This document shows, in pieces, positions 44,831 through 56,348 of a DNA stretch of 64,000 nt. Source of the stretch: Nomia melanderi (lineage: Eukaryota; Arthropoda; Insecta; Hymenoptera; Halictidae); assembly GCF_051020985.1 (NCBI RefSeq), contig NC_135000.1:124001-188000 (forward strand), in the 5' to 3' direction. The translations under genes and the position numbers were made by a program. Numbering within the stretch: the stretch's first letter is position 1; each line of letters starts with the position of its first letter. The notes beneath the pieces are model-generated. The model had not been told where the DNA came from and did not search any database. It saw only the letters and a list, made by a program, of their open reading frames with translations.

Positions 44831-45287
44831 TATCTATCTTTGAGGTAGGATGTTAAAATGGGGTAGAACTCCGATGACAGTAGTTCCTTGATCTTGATTA
44901 GTCGCCCGGTATGGCAGACTTTGCTAAATGGCTGCGATACGTCCAGAAATGCAGCGGAGCAGAAACGTAGTATTTCCTGTCATTTAGGTCTCTCCTGATT
45001 TTGTTAACCAGTCTATGTATTTGTTCTGTGGTGGCGTGTTGTTGACATTCAAATTGGTGTTGTGGAATTAGCTCGTTTATTGCAGGTTTTAGTCTGCGAA
45101 TTAGCAATTTCTCAAATAGTTCGGTGGCAATTGGTAATAAACTTATTGGTCCATAAGAAGTAACTTCTTCTGGAGGTGTTTCAGGCTTGTGGATTAATTT
45201 GATTTGTGCTATTTTTTAGTATATTGGGAAATTGCCTGGTCTGAGCATCGCATTGTAGATCGCCGTTAGTAGTGAGGCGGTTTCTGG

Positions 45288-45599
45288 ATTTGTAACTAAG
45301 GCTAAACTTTATTGTGAAGGCGATCGGTACAACCCGCGTAGTTCGCGCGACCGCTCTCGATGACTTTTCAACCGAAACTCTCTCCAATCTCCATTCGCTC
45401 GCTCATTTATCCGTACGAAAATCATTCTCTTTTCATTCTTATGGTTCGCTTTCACTCTAAACTAACTACGCACACCTTATGCGACACTTGACCCAATCAT
45501 CTAAACATCCTCTCGAAACTATCGCGCAGCGCGCAACCCGAAGCAATCGTTCCGAACACACTTGTGACTGAAAACTAAACACACGGCGAAGATGTGACA
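45288..45599 (-). mobile_element. Solo LTR inside the jockey RT
   Basis: On the minus strand it starts TGTCACATCTTCGCCG (from 45599) and ends near AATAAAGTTTAGCCTTAGTTACA at about 45291, so it has TG...CA ends and a polyadenylation signal. The 4-base CTGG stands at both edges (45284-45287 and 45600-45603). Removing it restores continuity of the jockey RT reading. There is a 3-base uncertainty at the left edge. A solo LTR of a Ty3-like element fits best. Confidence 0.65.
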
Positions 45600-46289
45600 C
45601 TGGCTTGTCGCCGCCACAGTAGCATGATTGCTTTTCTGGGGAATTCTTTTAGCATTTTACCAGTTATTAAGTCAACACCGGGTACTTTCTTTGCACACAA
45701 GAGGTTACTTATTTCGAGTTGAATTTCAGCTGGAGATATGTATTTGATTGGACATGATGGGATTAATGAAGCTTCTGCCGGTTCCTTTAATCTGGCGTTA
45801 TCTTGAGCACTTACTTGATTTGCTAACGGTTGAAACACTTTGGTTAGATGAACGGCAAACGTTTCTGCTTTTTCGGTTTCTGTTCTCGCCTACTTTCCAT
45901 TTTCCACTTTTATTGGTGGGTTGAGTGTTACCGGTTGTTTTAGGTTTCTTGTAGTCTTCCATAACGAGTATTCGGTGTCTTCGTTAGGGGTACGATTTTC
46001 TAAGAATTCTTTGAGGGTTTCATTTCGTGTGTTTTCAATACGTTTTTCAGTTGCCTATTTGCTTGGTTAAGCCTTGTTCTGTCTTCTGGATGTTTTGTTT
46101 GCTGCCATCTTCTACGTAGGGTTCTTCTGTACGTTATCATTTATTTTATTTTGTTGGAATAGTACACAGGTGCTTTATTGTTTTTTGGAGTAGATTTCCA
46201 AGCTGCTATTTGTATTGTGCGAATGAGGTGATCGACTGAATTATCTATATCCTCTTCTGTTTACAATGATCTGTTTAGTCTAATCGCAT

Positions 46290-46521
46290 TGTTGCGCTGG
46301 GTGGGTTCATGGGTGCTCGCCCACGACATAATTATGTACTTAACATTCTTTTCACAGTTCTATTTACAATTATTTACAAATGTTGTGTTCACGTTCGCTC
46401 GAAGACTGCTCGCTTGTCTTCGTTTACTCTGACCAACTCCTTAGCGACCAGTTTATTTCACCCGGCTTCAGGTCCTAAGGGTTGGTTCAGCCTTGCGTGC
46501 TAGAGGGACGAGTTCGCAACA
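46290..46521. mobile_element. Solo LTR inside the jockey ORF2
   Basis: 232 bases that start TGTTGCG and end CGCAACA, a 7-base perfect inverted end with the TG...CA rule of LTRs. Flanks are GCAT and GAAT, an imperfect 4-base duplication. It interrupts the stretch between the endonuclease and RT of the jockey-type LINE. Confidence 0.7.
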
Positions 46522-47938
46522 GAATTTTTAAGGGTTTCGCTAAATTTATTCCAGTTTGTCGCTGCACTATGCAATTTGGGTGGCCTTTCATTATATTTGA
46601 TGTTCTGATTTGAGAGGATTCCTGCATATGCTCTGTGATCTGATTCGAGTTCTAAGCATGTCTGGACGGAAAAAATTTCCCGCTTTACTTCTTTCGCGAC
46701 GAAGAAGTCTAATACGTCCAGTCTGCGTTTTTCATGAGTAGATCAGTATGTGGGCTCTCCAGTAGCAAACACTCGTAAATTCATCTTGAATATGGTATCC
46801 ATTAATCTTGTTCTTTGAGGATTGGTTATTTTTGCTCCCCAAAGTGTATGTTTTGCATTGAAATTGCCGTCTGTAATAAATCTGTTGCTAAGCATTTTGA
46901 AAAAGTTTGTATATCTCTCTGTTGACATTTGGTGACGTGGTGGTTTATACACAGCTGTTACAGTTAGCGGTCTATTTCGATCCTCTACAACTAAACTTGT
47001 TGCTTGTAGATACTCTACATTGAAGGGTTGTAGGGTGTAGTGCTTGATGTTATTTTTAGTCATTATTGATGGTTTGTGGTGTATACCGTGTAACCCAGTG
47101 TGTTTCGGAGATTAACAGTGTGCCTATTTCCGCGAGGTTTAGGTAGGCCCGGACCTCAAGAGCGTGATGAGAAAGCCCGTTAGTGTTCCACAATGTTATT
47201 TTTGAGGTGTCCATTTTACAGTTTCCTTAGGACGTGGTTAAGCGTTGTTAGTAATAGATTTAGTTGTTTCGTTTGTTCGATTATGGTATTCTTCATTTCT
47301 GTCATCATTTTCATTATTATGGTGATTTCTTCGTTCTTGTGTTGCATGTAATTGTCCTTGAATTGATCGTTGGTGACCATTTCTTCTGCTACACCCCTTG
47401 ATTGTTGTTTGGTTGCACTTGCATAGATAGGCCTTCCCTTATAAGTATTGTTGGGTTTTAGCACGAGTTTCACATGGTTGTTGAGTGTTATATGATTTAT
47501 ATTTCCTTTTACAGACAGTATTGTACGTCACGCAGCATTTGTATTTTGCAGGATGCTTCTCTCCACAATTAGTGCATCTAACGTTCTTCTCTGCTATTCC
47601 TTGCACATTCCTTTGTGAAACATAATACATATATTTCTTTGTTGTTGATTTTCAGTATTAGATCTACGAAGAAGTTGGTAGAGGTTGTTTTGTGACTTTA
47701 TGTTTAACATTGTATGGTAATTTTGAGGTTTCATATCCCAATGCTTTTAATTCTTCTGCATTTTCCTTCGGTTCTATTGTTGGGTGTAAATTTCTGATTA
47801 CCACTCTGAATGGTCTGACCTCTTTTAGTTGGAATATCTTGTATTCTACTCCTAGTTATTCTAGTTCTTATCTAACTCTTCTTAGTCACTTATAGTGTTT
47901 GGCTGAATTCTGACTGTATTATTTCCTACAATTTTATA

Positions 47939-49324
47939 GTTCGCCAATATCGCGAGGCCCTCACCGAGGATGTCTCGGCCCCTGATCCAGGCCGACCCAT
48001 TGAAAACCTGCGGGGGTCAACTCCCCCGACCTAATTTTAGCTTCTTTTAAAACCATGCGACTGTTATTTTCAGCTAGTCTAGTCATCTACCATTTTAACC
48101 ACACGTACTATTTATTTTTCTTTTTACTCTTAGTTAACTAGTTATTTACTTATTTATTTTATTTCATGTTAGCTATTTATTTATTTTAATTATTTATTTA
48201 TTTATTTATTTATTTCTACTCATGTAGTTATTTATTTACTCATTTTTTTATTCACTTTATTTATTTATTTATCTATTTATTCATTTTATTTATTTATTTA
48301 TCTATTCATTTTATTTATGTAGTTATCTATTCATTTTATTTATTTATTTATTTATTCATTTTATTGATCTATTTATTTATTTAACTATTTATTTTAATTC
48401 CTACTAACTAACTACATGATATCTATTTTGTTCTAATAATGACTAGACTAATAATTTAACATTGAGACTAACGGGGCACCGGTTTTATCTATTAATTGCT
48501 AGAGGATTTTATTTTTAAATTCTTTTTGTACCTATCTATCTTTTCTTTTATTTATCTACTTTTGTTATAACTACATGACTTCTTTTCCTCTCGCTTTTTA
48601 CTATTTCTATTTCTCTATTTTTACTATTTTTACTGTTGTTCTATTTTATTATTTTTCAACTAAGTACTTACATATACTAACACCTATCTAAGCTGTCCGC
48701 CCCACCAAATGCCCGCTGCTTCTATGCACCTGCCTTCGCGCATACGCCCCAATAATAATATTGCTTTTTGCACGCCCTGCCAATGAGGAGCATCTTAAAT
48801 CTAATGTATTTCGTTTTATTATATATTTATTTATTATTTATTCTTGTTATTTAATTTATTGTATTCTACTCTATTTATTTATACTATTTATGTTTATTAT
48901 TTATTTATGTTATTAATGATTTATGATGGCGAAGGACCGCGTATCGATATCCCGAGCCTGGCTATGTTGATACTTATGCACTTTACCATATCTACCTATA
49001 TATGTTATTATTTATGTACTTATTTATCTACTTCTGTCCTGTCTATTTTGATTTCGTTTATTTATTTATTTATTTGTTATTTTTATTTTTATTTTTGTTT
49101 AATTATTTATATATTTATTTATTTATTTCGTTTTCTTTCTCTATGTACTAAGTTATACTAATAATAGCCACGAATTAATATTTATATCTAAAAATATGTA
49201 TCTAGTCATATAGGATTAATATGAATAATTATTAGCCTTCGCCATAAAGACGCTACTATGTACCTACCCCCGGCCGAACTTTGTAAGGTCGGGGGAACAT
49301 TATTTAAAAATAAAGCGCTTTTAT
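47939..49324 (+). mobile_element. Non-coding retroposon with 22-bp target duplication
   Basis: The 22 bases at 47917-47938 recur exactly at 49325-49346, framing 1386 bases inserted into jockey ORF1. The insert has a GC-rich 5' end with a GGGGGTCAACTCCCCC hairpin (about 48013), a long AT-rich body full of TTTA repeats, and near its 3' end another hairpin, CCCCCGGCC ... GGTCGGGGG (about 49267-49296), followed by AAAATAAAGCGCTTTTATTAT. It encodes nothing I recognise. The open frame at 48844-49161 is only low-complexity repeat. The duplication plus an A/T-rich 3' end suggest target-primed reverse transcription by a partner LINE. Confidence 0.75.
48120..49140. repeat. (TTTA)n-type low-complexity tracts
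   Basis: Long runs of TTTA/TTTAT units, with TTCA and TCTA variants, mainly at 48130-48390 and 48820-49130. They lie within the non-coding retroposon. Confidence 0.9.
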
Positions 49325-49352
49325 TATTATTTCCTACAATTTTATATCTATA

Positions 49353-50929
49353 CTGTTAACCCTGGATAACCTGCATCAGGCACCCCTCACCATTGGGGCT
49401 GGCGAGGGGTAGTGTGAGATTCTTACTCACTAAAGCTCCAGGGGTGTTCCAGCCTCGGCCATAACAGGGGGTACACCGGAACCAAACTTTACCCTCAGTG
49501 TCACCCCCCGGCCCAGTATATGCCAACACGACACGCTAGTATTACGCGACACTAACAGCATGGAAAGACATCATGCACAAAAACGCGGTCAAGACCCCCG
49601 CGGATCACGGGACGCAGCGTGAACACTCCGACTGCGCCCTTCCCTCCCCAGGGCCCGTGCAAGAGTCGCCTCTAGCCCCAACTAGAGACGACTTGGGCCC
49701 TCTGGCACACCGGTTCCGTGGGTCAAGAACCCCGGGCCCGGCGGCCAGAATCTTAAAGTGGGGGAGCCGGCGGTCCCGGACTTCTCGCCCGGCGGCGCCG
49801 CCGACCCCTCCCCCCACCCAGTCGAGAGGGATGGGAGTCGCGCTCCCTCTCCCTCTCCGCCGCCTCCTTCTGCAGCATCACGTGCTCGCAAAACGAGACG
49901 ACGGCCCCCCGTTTTTGACCCCCCTCCAGCAGGGCCCTAATGAGCCCCGCTGGAGAGAGGTCCCGCCCGATGGCGCGGACCAGGACCCGACGCTCGGAAG
50001 CCCACGCCGGACAAAATTCCAGCGTGTGCTGCGCCGTGTCCTGGTCCCCGTCGCAGTGCCGGCATCGGGCATCACGCTCCCGCTTGATGCGGCACAGGTA
50101 CTCCCCGAAGCAGCCATGCCCGGACAGCACCTGTGTCACGCGGAAGGTGAGTGGCACTCCACCACTGTCCCGCCAAGCCTCCCAGCTCGGCAAGACAGCC
50201 CCAACGACGCGGTGAGAGGCCAACTCCTCGTCTAAAAGACGGAGTCGCCAGCGCTCCCACACGCGCCGCCAGACCTGGTCCCTGGGGTTCCATACGGACC
50301 CCAGGGTGTCCGGGTCCCATTCCCCGGCGGTGCCCACGCCCCCGCCCCCAGACCTCGCCCGGAGATAAATATCTCGCAGAGCGATGGCCTGAAGGTCAAA
50401 GGGCGGGAACCCCGCCAGGACCGCCGCCGCTGCACCCGAGAGGGTGCGGTATCCCCTTACGATCCTGATGGCGGACAGCCTGTGCAGCCTGCCCATAAGG
50501 AGCAGGGTAGGCTTATCCGCCACCAGGTCGCCGGCAAAGATGGGCGCGCCGTACAGGACGACACTGCGCACCACCCCCGCGTACAGCCGCCGCACTCGCC
50601 CACCCGCACCCCCGAGGTTGGGGAGTAACCGCGCCAGGGCGCAAGTCACCCCCCAAGCCCGGGGGAACAACCGAGCGAAATGGGGCCCGAACCGCCAGTG
50701 GCTGTCCAGGACGAGTCCCAGATATTTCATCTGGTTCCCGACCCGGACCGGAGCCCCCCCCACCATTATCCGCGAGTCGGGCGGCGGGCCGCCCAGACGG
50801 GACCGGTGGTACATCCACATCGCCTCCGTCTTAGTGGGCGAAACCCGCAGGCCCAACCCGCGGATAGAGCGCAATAACGCCGACGCCGCCACTTCCGCGG
50901 CCCGGCTGACCGACGCGAATCCCGTCCCG
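49353..50929 (-). mobile_element. 5'-truncated R1-type LINE with 8-bp target duplication
   Basis: TATCTATA at 49345-49352 is repeated at 50930-50937, framing 1577 GC-rich bases. Inside, on the minus strand, lie the C-terminal part of an R1-type ORF2 and its 3' untranslated tail, ending at 49353. The GC content is far above the AT-rich host jockey element. It inserted into jockey ORF1 before the neighbouring non-coding retroposon, because one copy of that element's 22-base duplication overlaps this element's TSD. Confidence 0.9.
49753..50929 (-). pseudogene. R1-type ORF2, thumb and C-terminal domain only
   Basis: An open frame of about 390 codons begins inside the RT just after the catalytic box: 'GLRVSPTKTEAMWMYH', 'NQMKYLGLVLDSHWRFGPHF', 'LARLLPNLGGAGGRVRRLYA', 'VVLYGAPIFAGDL', 'IRIVRGYRTLSGAAAAVLAG', then the Cys/His region 'CRHCDGDQDTAQHTLEFC' and an Arg-rich end. 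These are hallmarks of R1-clade elements. Fingers, palm and endonuclease are missing by 5' truncation. The frame itself is intact to the stop at 49753, which suggests a fairly recent insertion. The frame also reads upstream into jockey ORF1, making an accidental 428-codon chimera. Confidence 0.9.
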
Positions 50930-50937
50930 TATCTATA

Positions 50938-51318
50938 ATTTACCTCGAGCTTTGTTAACATTTCAGATAGTTTTTGGATGTTGCTGACGTTGGGTATTAT
51001 GATTGGTTGTGGATTTCCAGGTTTCCGTTCTGCCCCCATTGCTTTGTCGTCAGCTACACTCTATAGAATTTCAAATTTGTTAAACGTAACATTGTTGTTG
51101 TCGTAGTTATCTATATTGTCAGCTGTGGATAGCGAAAACGGACTGGGATTGTTTTTGTTTTTCTTCAATGTTAGTTTTCGCGAAAGATTTATGTCCGATA
51201 AAGTTGTTGCTTCTCTTTTTATTTTAGGCTGGAGTGCTTCTCAGCTTTCCTGAAAGTTTTTTATTGAAATACCTGTTGGATCTGCATCTTCAAGGTTGAG
51301 ATTTATTGCTTGATTCAT
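50938..51318 (-). pseudogene. Jockey-type LINE ORF1, N-terminal part
   Basis: Starts at ATG 51318 ('MNQAINLNLEDADPTG') with an Asn/Lys-rich low-complexity N-terminus and two in-frame stops, and reaches 'PIIIPNVSNIQKLSEML', a motif typical of jockey gag proteins. It ends at 'VNYRY', where the R1-type LINE is inserted. The continuation 'KIVGNNTVRIQPNT' is found beyond the insertions below 47938. Together with 44831-47938 it forms one element of roughly 3.4 kb before insertions. An intact ORF1 would coat element RNA. Confidence 0.8.
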
Positions 51319-51399
51319 TGTGGTATCAACTAGTCTAGTGGTTTTGTTACGGATAATTTAAGGTTTTTTCTTTTGGATTCTGTGTTGCAGAAGTATTCA

Positions 51400-52310
51400 C
51401 AGACCTGCTTGACTGTTGGAGCGGAACTGTTTTCCCGAAGTTATACCCACATTTTCGGAAACACCTTGTCTATTTGTTTCTCAACGCTTCTTTTGTTGCT
51501 CAACTATGTACGTAATGAATGTATCGACAGATTTCTATTTGTACATTTCAGTTCCATTCGAAACGTTGAGTCGACTGTTACGGTATTTTCCTCCTGAATT
51601 ACTTTACTTCTAAACTAGTACGGGTCGTAGCTAGCGTAAAAGAGGAAGAAAGAAATTGATACGTTCTTTCTTAGCATGGCGGAATGCAACTACTGTATTT
51701 TGTGCCCTTAGCCCATTCTTATAATGTTTTACAAATTGAGGTAGGCGTGGTGACTCAGGACTGAAGCTCACTCAGAGGAAACGGCAGGCTGGCCTTGGGG
51801 TGACGTGAGAGCTGGCCCGGAGTCCATCGGGGGCAATATGACGCTCCGAATAAAAAAACAAATATTATCGGGGATGACGAGGTGCTTTCGATGGGAAAAC
51901 TGTGTCATACTATTGTATGAGTTATACGCGCATAACACGATAAGAAGTGTTTACGTTTCTGTATTTACAAGTGAGTCAAGTCTGTACCAAGGTCCTTAAC
52001 TCGCGATTGTGTCTGTGCACACTTGACATTTGGCAAGCTGTACACAAATTCCATAAATAGATAAACAGATTGAATCTTTAGCGGACAGAATAATCAAATC
52101 CGGTAATAAATTCACAACAAACAACTTTCTAATACCAATAACATTTTAATCGACAAAGATTCAACCGTCGACCAGTGACCAATCTACTACTAACAAGAAG
52201 CGTAAAGTTCCTCCATCATCTGGTCTGCTCATTCAAGACAAGGACATCAGTCTAAATGGCTAACAAATGTTTCTGTAAAGAACCGTTTTGGTATTTAGCC
52301 TGAAGTTATA
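51400..52310. other. Non-coding stretch
   Basis: No gene recognised. Short open frames at 51373-51613 and 51805-51999 show no motif. Confidence 0.45.
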
Positions 52311-52495
52311 GACGAGCCCTCAAGGAGCATCGTCATCGTCGATGTTACCGTGCCCTTCGAGAACGAATATATTTCGTTCGAGGAGGCCAGGGCGCGAAAG
52401 ATACAAAAGTACAAGCCCCTGGCCGACGTTCTCGGAAGGCGCGGTTATCGGGTGGCGGTCTCCGCGATCGTCGTCGGTGCCCTCGGCAAAATAGA
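52311..52495 (+). pseudogene. R2-like LINE endonuclease tail
   Basis: The plus-strand reading 'SIVIVDVTVPFENEYISFEE ... KYKPLADVLGRRGYRVAVSA ... VVGALG' matches the C-terminal endonuclease region of R2-type LINEs (VDVTVPFE ... ARxxKxxKYxPL ... GYxVxVxxxVVGALG). Only about 60 residues remain. They run directly into the gag tail of a jockey-type LINE in the same frame. The Asp in 'VDVTV' is present, but the upstream catalytic part is missing. Confidence 0.7.
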
Positions 52496-53640
52496 AAATG
52501 TAAGATGTTTTTATTGCCCTGCTGGTTACAAAGGGTGCATAGATCGGAAGCAACTACACCAAAAAGTGTATCCTACACTGAGACGAAAAACACTTAGCAA
52601 TGGCTCTAACATTCAAACACATAATCAGACAACAGAATATGATAATATTGCAAATCCACACCCAACTAACGTCACTAAAATTTATGCACAAACTACTTCA
52701 ACACAAGCAAAAGTAAAAATACTGAACTCATGACTAATATGCTTTTCGAACAGACAAAACTACAAAAATAACAGGCACAACGGATCGCTACAATAATGCA
52801 ACTGCTCTCTAACGTAATACTAAATACAAATAATGGACACTAGTTTGAAAATAACAATCTGGAATGCCAATGGACTACTACGAAGACGCTAGGAACTAAG
52901 GGTCTTTCTTCAAATCAATATTATGCTCATATTTGAAACTCATCTTATAAATCAAAGCTACTTTAAAGTTCCGCACTATACTACATATGATACCAAACAT
53001 CCTTCAGAAAAAGCTCACGGTGGTTCTGCATTAATTATCAAATTAAACATCGAACATCGTTTCTGAGACTGCACTAACTACGAATATCTTCAATTTACCA
53101 CAGTAACTATTGCACCTTCACAAGGTCAGGTCAACCTATCTGCAGTATACTTCCCTCTTAAACACAAAATAACTGAAAAACAATATTCTGATTTCTTTAA
53201 ATCTTTAGGAAATGAATTCCTCGCTGGAGGAGATTAGAATGCCAAACATGATCTATGGAGATCTAAAATAATCTTGCCCAGAAGTCGAACTTTCGAAAAA
53301 ACTCTTCGTATACTATCTGTTGATGTTTTATCTACTGGAGAACCTACATACTGGCCAGCTGCGTTTGACAAAATCCCGAACTTCGTGGACTTCGCAATTC
53401 TTAAAGGCCTTAATCGCTCTCAGTTCCAAGTCAAAATCAGACTAGGTCTCAGTTCCGATCATTCTCCAATTCTGATTACTTACCTACACAAACCTGCTTT
53501 GGTTACAAAAACACTGCCAGTCTGCAACAATACTATAGACTGTTTACTCTTTAAGGAGATTTTTGAGTAAAACATTAATTGTAATGTGCCATTAAAAAGT
53601 CCTGAACATATTGAACAAGCGGTAACCAAATTTACCAGCG
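52496..53640 (+). pseudogene. Second jockey-type LINE: gag tail and endonuclease
   Basis: The gag tail (52496-52733) has 'CFYCPAGYKGCIDRKQLHQK', a Cys/Gly pattern of jockey ORF1 ends. ORF2 starts at ATG 52833 ('MDTSLKITIWNANGLLRR'), has an early stop, and shows 'KAHGGSALIIKLNIEHRF', a stop, 'FFKSLGNEFLAGG', a stop in the position following GGD-type sequence, 'NAKHDLW', 'STGEPTYWPAAFDKIPNFVD' and 'LGLSSDHSPILITYL'. These are successive endonuclease motifs. The reading fades near 53640 before any RT. It is a different copy from the jockey element on the minus strand at 44.8-51.3 kb. Confidence 0.82.
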
Positions 53641-53685
53641 TAATTCAAGAGGCTGGATGGATTACTACTATTACGACTAATACAT

Positions 53686-54337
53686 TGTAGCGGCGTTCTC
53701 ACCCTGCCCGCGCGCTCCCGCGATAAACAATCGATGTTCAAACCCGAAACCACCGATGACCAATCATCAAAAAGCGACCATTTGATTGGCTGTTACACTC
53801 GAGGTGTATTCACAAATAAACATGCGACAAAGATGCATCCCAAAATATAACTTACAACCACGCAACTAGTGCGCAGAGAGTAAGGATGTTTCCCGAAATC
53901 TCCTTAATTTTTACGGCCTCCATACCTGGGTCATAAAACACCCGGTCACCATATGCGATGCAACAGCTGCTTGTGACTTACTATCATAAATTACCACAAC
54001 GACGAAACGAGACGAAACCAGACTTTGACAATTTTCCACCTTAAGAAGTAAAATAGACACACCCACGACCAATAACAATAACAGCTTGTCTCCACCTAAA
54101 ACTGCAACTGACCAATACGATAAAACCCGAGGTTACATAAACTGAAACGCGACGAGGACCAGACAGAACGCTACAAAGCGACTAAACGTTAAAGATCCAA
54201 TCATTTCATCAGTATTTGTACCAACAAAGTTCAATTTGTATAAAATAAATTGATAGTCGTTATTTCTCGCCTTGTCTTCTTCCTTCGATCGGGACAAGAA
54301 GCTTTCCGTAAGTTGCGGCAACGTAGCAATTATACAT
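53686..54337. mobile_element. Candidate solo LTR
   Basis: A segment of about 640 bases inserted right after the jockey-type endonuclease. It begins TGTAGCGGCG, holds AATAAA near 54244, and ends near GGCAACGTAGCAATTA. TACAT stands on both sides (53681-53685 and 54333-54337) as a possible 5-base duplication. The 3' end does not give a clean CA at that point, so the boundaries are approximate. Confidence 0.4.
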
Positions 54338-54480
54338 TATATTATTGTATATTAAATATATAAAATTATATATAATTTATATTAATAAATTTATTATTAT
54401 ATGCTATGTAATTTCATATTATTGTATATTATTATACTATATTTCCATATTTTCTTGTAAAAAATCGATACAAATCTGTC
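54338..54480. repeat. AT-only low-complexity tract
   Basis: Nearly pure A/T with TATA and TTAT repeats. Confidence 0.8.
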
Positions 54481-54580
54481 TTTAATTTTGGCCGCCTACA
54501 CCGAGCAACATCGGGTACACGAAAACATTACTGACTTAAAAATTGTAAAGATCTATATGTAAAATATAAAAACTACACGT

Positions 54581-54741
54581 TTAACCCCTTGCCGTACTTC
54601 AACGAGTTTGACTCTTGATCAAAACTTTGAACCAAACATAAATATCACGGGTCAGACTCAAGGTGACAACATGAGTGAGATATCGGTAGCCATAATTGTA
54701 GCCCAGATTTTGCCCGGTTAAATGGTATAGCAAGGGATTAA
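54581..54741. mobile_element. TTAA-flanked MITE
   Basis: 161 bases from TTAACCCCTTGCCGTAC to GTATAGCAAGGGATTAA. The ends are inverted repeats of 17 bases with three mismatches, and TTAA is at both edges, as in piggyBac-derived MITEs. Confidence 0.75.
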
Positions 54742-56348
54742 TATGCAACTGAAATAGTTAACTTTGGATGAGGCGGTGCTTTTTGTGAGTCAAAAGAAAA
54801 AGCGAAATAATGATCTGTGTTTCGACTTCCAGATTTGTATCCAGGTCGAGACGTCGGAAAGAGACCCGCCTTTCGCATCCATAAAAGTGGCAGATGTAGA
54901 AACGGCGAAAATCCCACGTACGTCTTAAAGAAATTTCACAGGCTGTTTCTACATCTTCCAAACACCACCAGTGGATGGTCACTTAACTGGGGACTTTTTT
55001 CGAATTAAGGAAAGCGTCGTCAGCTTTTCTCCAATCTCCGAAACAATCAACTGGCAATAAACTGAGTTATACCATCAAGTTGTGTCCATCGTGGTTCTTA
55101 ATTTCTTAAGATTAACAATAAAGTTAGATCGAAATATTTTTTCTCCCCACACTCATTTCCTAATAATCTCACAATAATATTAGTATTAAAAATAATGTAT
55201 ATATAAACCAATAGAAGCATTCAGATAATGATTCTCGGACAATACAAGGTCACGATACTTGCGATACTTTTTGTATCTAGATAAAACACTAAATCACATT
55301 AAATGATTTATATGAGGACAACCAAACGCACACATTGGCGTTTGAAATGAAAAGGTAATTTCAAGTAATAATTTTTACGATACTTAAAGAATTTTGCTAG
55401 AAATCATTGTAAGTTCTAAAATCGAAAAGTGTTCTGTCTTGATTATCCTGTAGTATACGATTCAAGCAATATTTCCTTCTTTGCCAGTGATCATCGATTA
55501 TGTTAGTAATAATGAAATTTGACGTCATTATGACATAACAACACAATACATTAAACATATCGTTAAATAATTTCTCTTTCTACTCAATTTGAGCAACATC
55601 ATATTAATTATTTATTTACAACACTGTAGTGTTTACGGTGAATTGATGTCAAATCGAATTACGGGCACACTTTGCGTGCGCTCACGCCTGGATTCTCCAT
55701 CCGTATCACACATATGCTCTATTCCAGTTTCCATAGGCTTTGGCCATGACTTTCCGAGTTCGTTGCCCACGCCTGAACTATTTACCATTCTTTTCTGCCA
55801 CGACACTTGCTTTTTCCGGAAGTCGACAGTAGATGAAAGTAGGATAAAGGGTGACGGGAAGTAGGAGGGCTAGTGTAACACACTCCATTATTAGAGTATA
55901 TTCAGAATCTGTTAATAGCCCGGAATTTAATTTGACTGGCGAACTATGAATGGCATTTGATACACAGAAAATGGAAGAGGATCGGGGAACACCTTGGTGT
56001 GTCGGCTGTCGGGAGAAGAGGCTTAACCAATAAAATTGGTTTCATGACATTTCAAATAGATTTCTTTTTTAACTTATCAAAATTAACGTCTTCTCGACAA
56101 CCGGATTATTAGCGACGACTTCGATTAATACACTAATTTCTTTTCAGGTGCTTGTATATTTCCAGAACTATATATAATATTTTATTTTCTTAACGTTTGA
56201 TTCGACGCTAAAGGTATTGTCGGAAGTGTTTGGTATTTGCAAATTATTCTTGTACATTTCTAGATATAAATATATGTGATACAGAGATTGATTGTTCGTA
56301 AAATACATTTTTGTTTTTCCTAGTGATTAATCTTTTCAAATGTTCTCA
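54742..56348. other. Non-coding stretch
   Basis: No gene recognised. The part at 55600-55940 shares diverged blocks with the first 740 bases of the window (see 1-2225). Otherwise AT-rich. Confidence 0.45.

Larger units (their letters stand above)
44831..47938 (-). pseudogene. Jockey-type LINE: ORF1 end, endonuclease and RT, broken
   Basis: Read on the minus strand. ORF1 part: 'FRVVIRNLHPTIEPKENAEE' (about 47815), then a zinc-knuckle-like region 'CTNCGEKHPAKYKCC' (about 47570) and a tail 'YKGRPIYASATKQQ'. ORF2 starts at ATG 47214 ('MDTSKITLWNTNGL'). The endonuclease continues with 'LISETHW', 'LQATSLVVEDRNRPLTVTAV', and 'ITDGNFNAKHTLWGAK', where the family has GGD before NAKH and the Asp is now Asn. 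'ATGEPTY' follows. The RT starts near 45890 with 'SPAEIQLEISNLLCAKKVPG', continues after a solo LTR with 'AIYNAMLRPGNFPIY', 'ISLLPIATELFEKLLIRRL', 'PQHQFECQQHATTEQIHRLV', and fades near 44831. Palm catalytic motifs are lost. Two solo LTRs interrupt it. Confidence 0.85.

Noticed and set aside
48844..49161. Open frame of 105 codons rich in Tyr, Phe, Ile and Leu, looking like a membrane protein
   Set aside because: It is translation of TTTA-type simple repeats, not a gene.
49573..50938. Plus-strand open frames of 60-220 codons, Pro/Arg/Ala-rich
   Set aside because: They are antisense of the GC-rich R1-type ORF2 on the minus strand.
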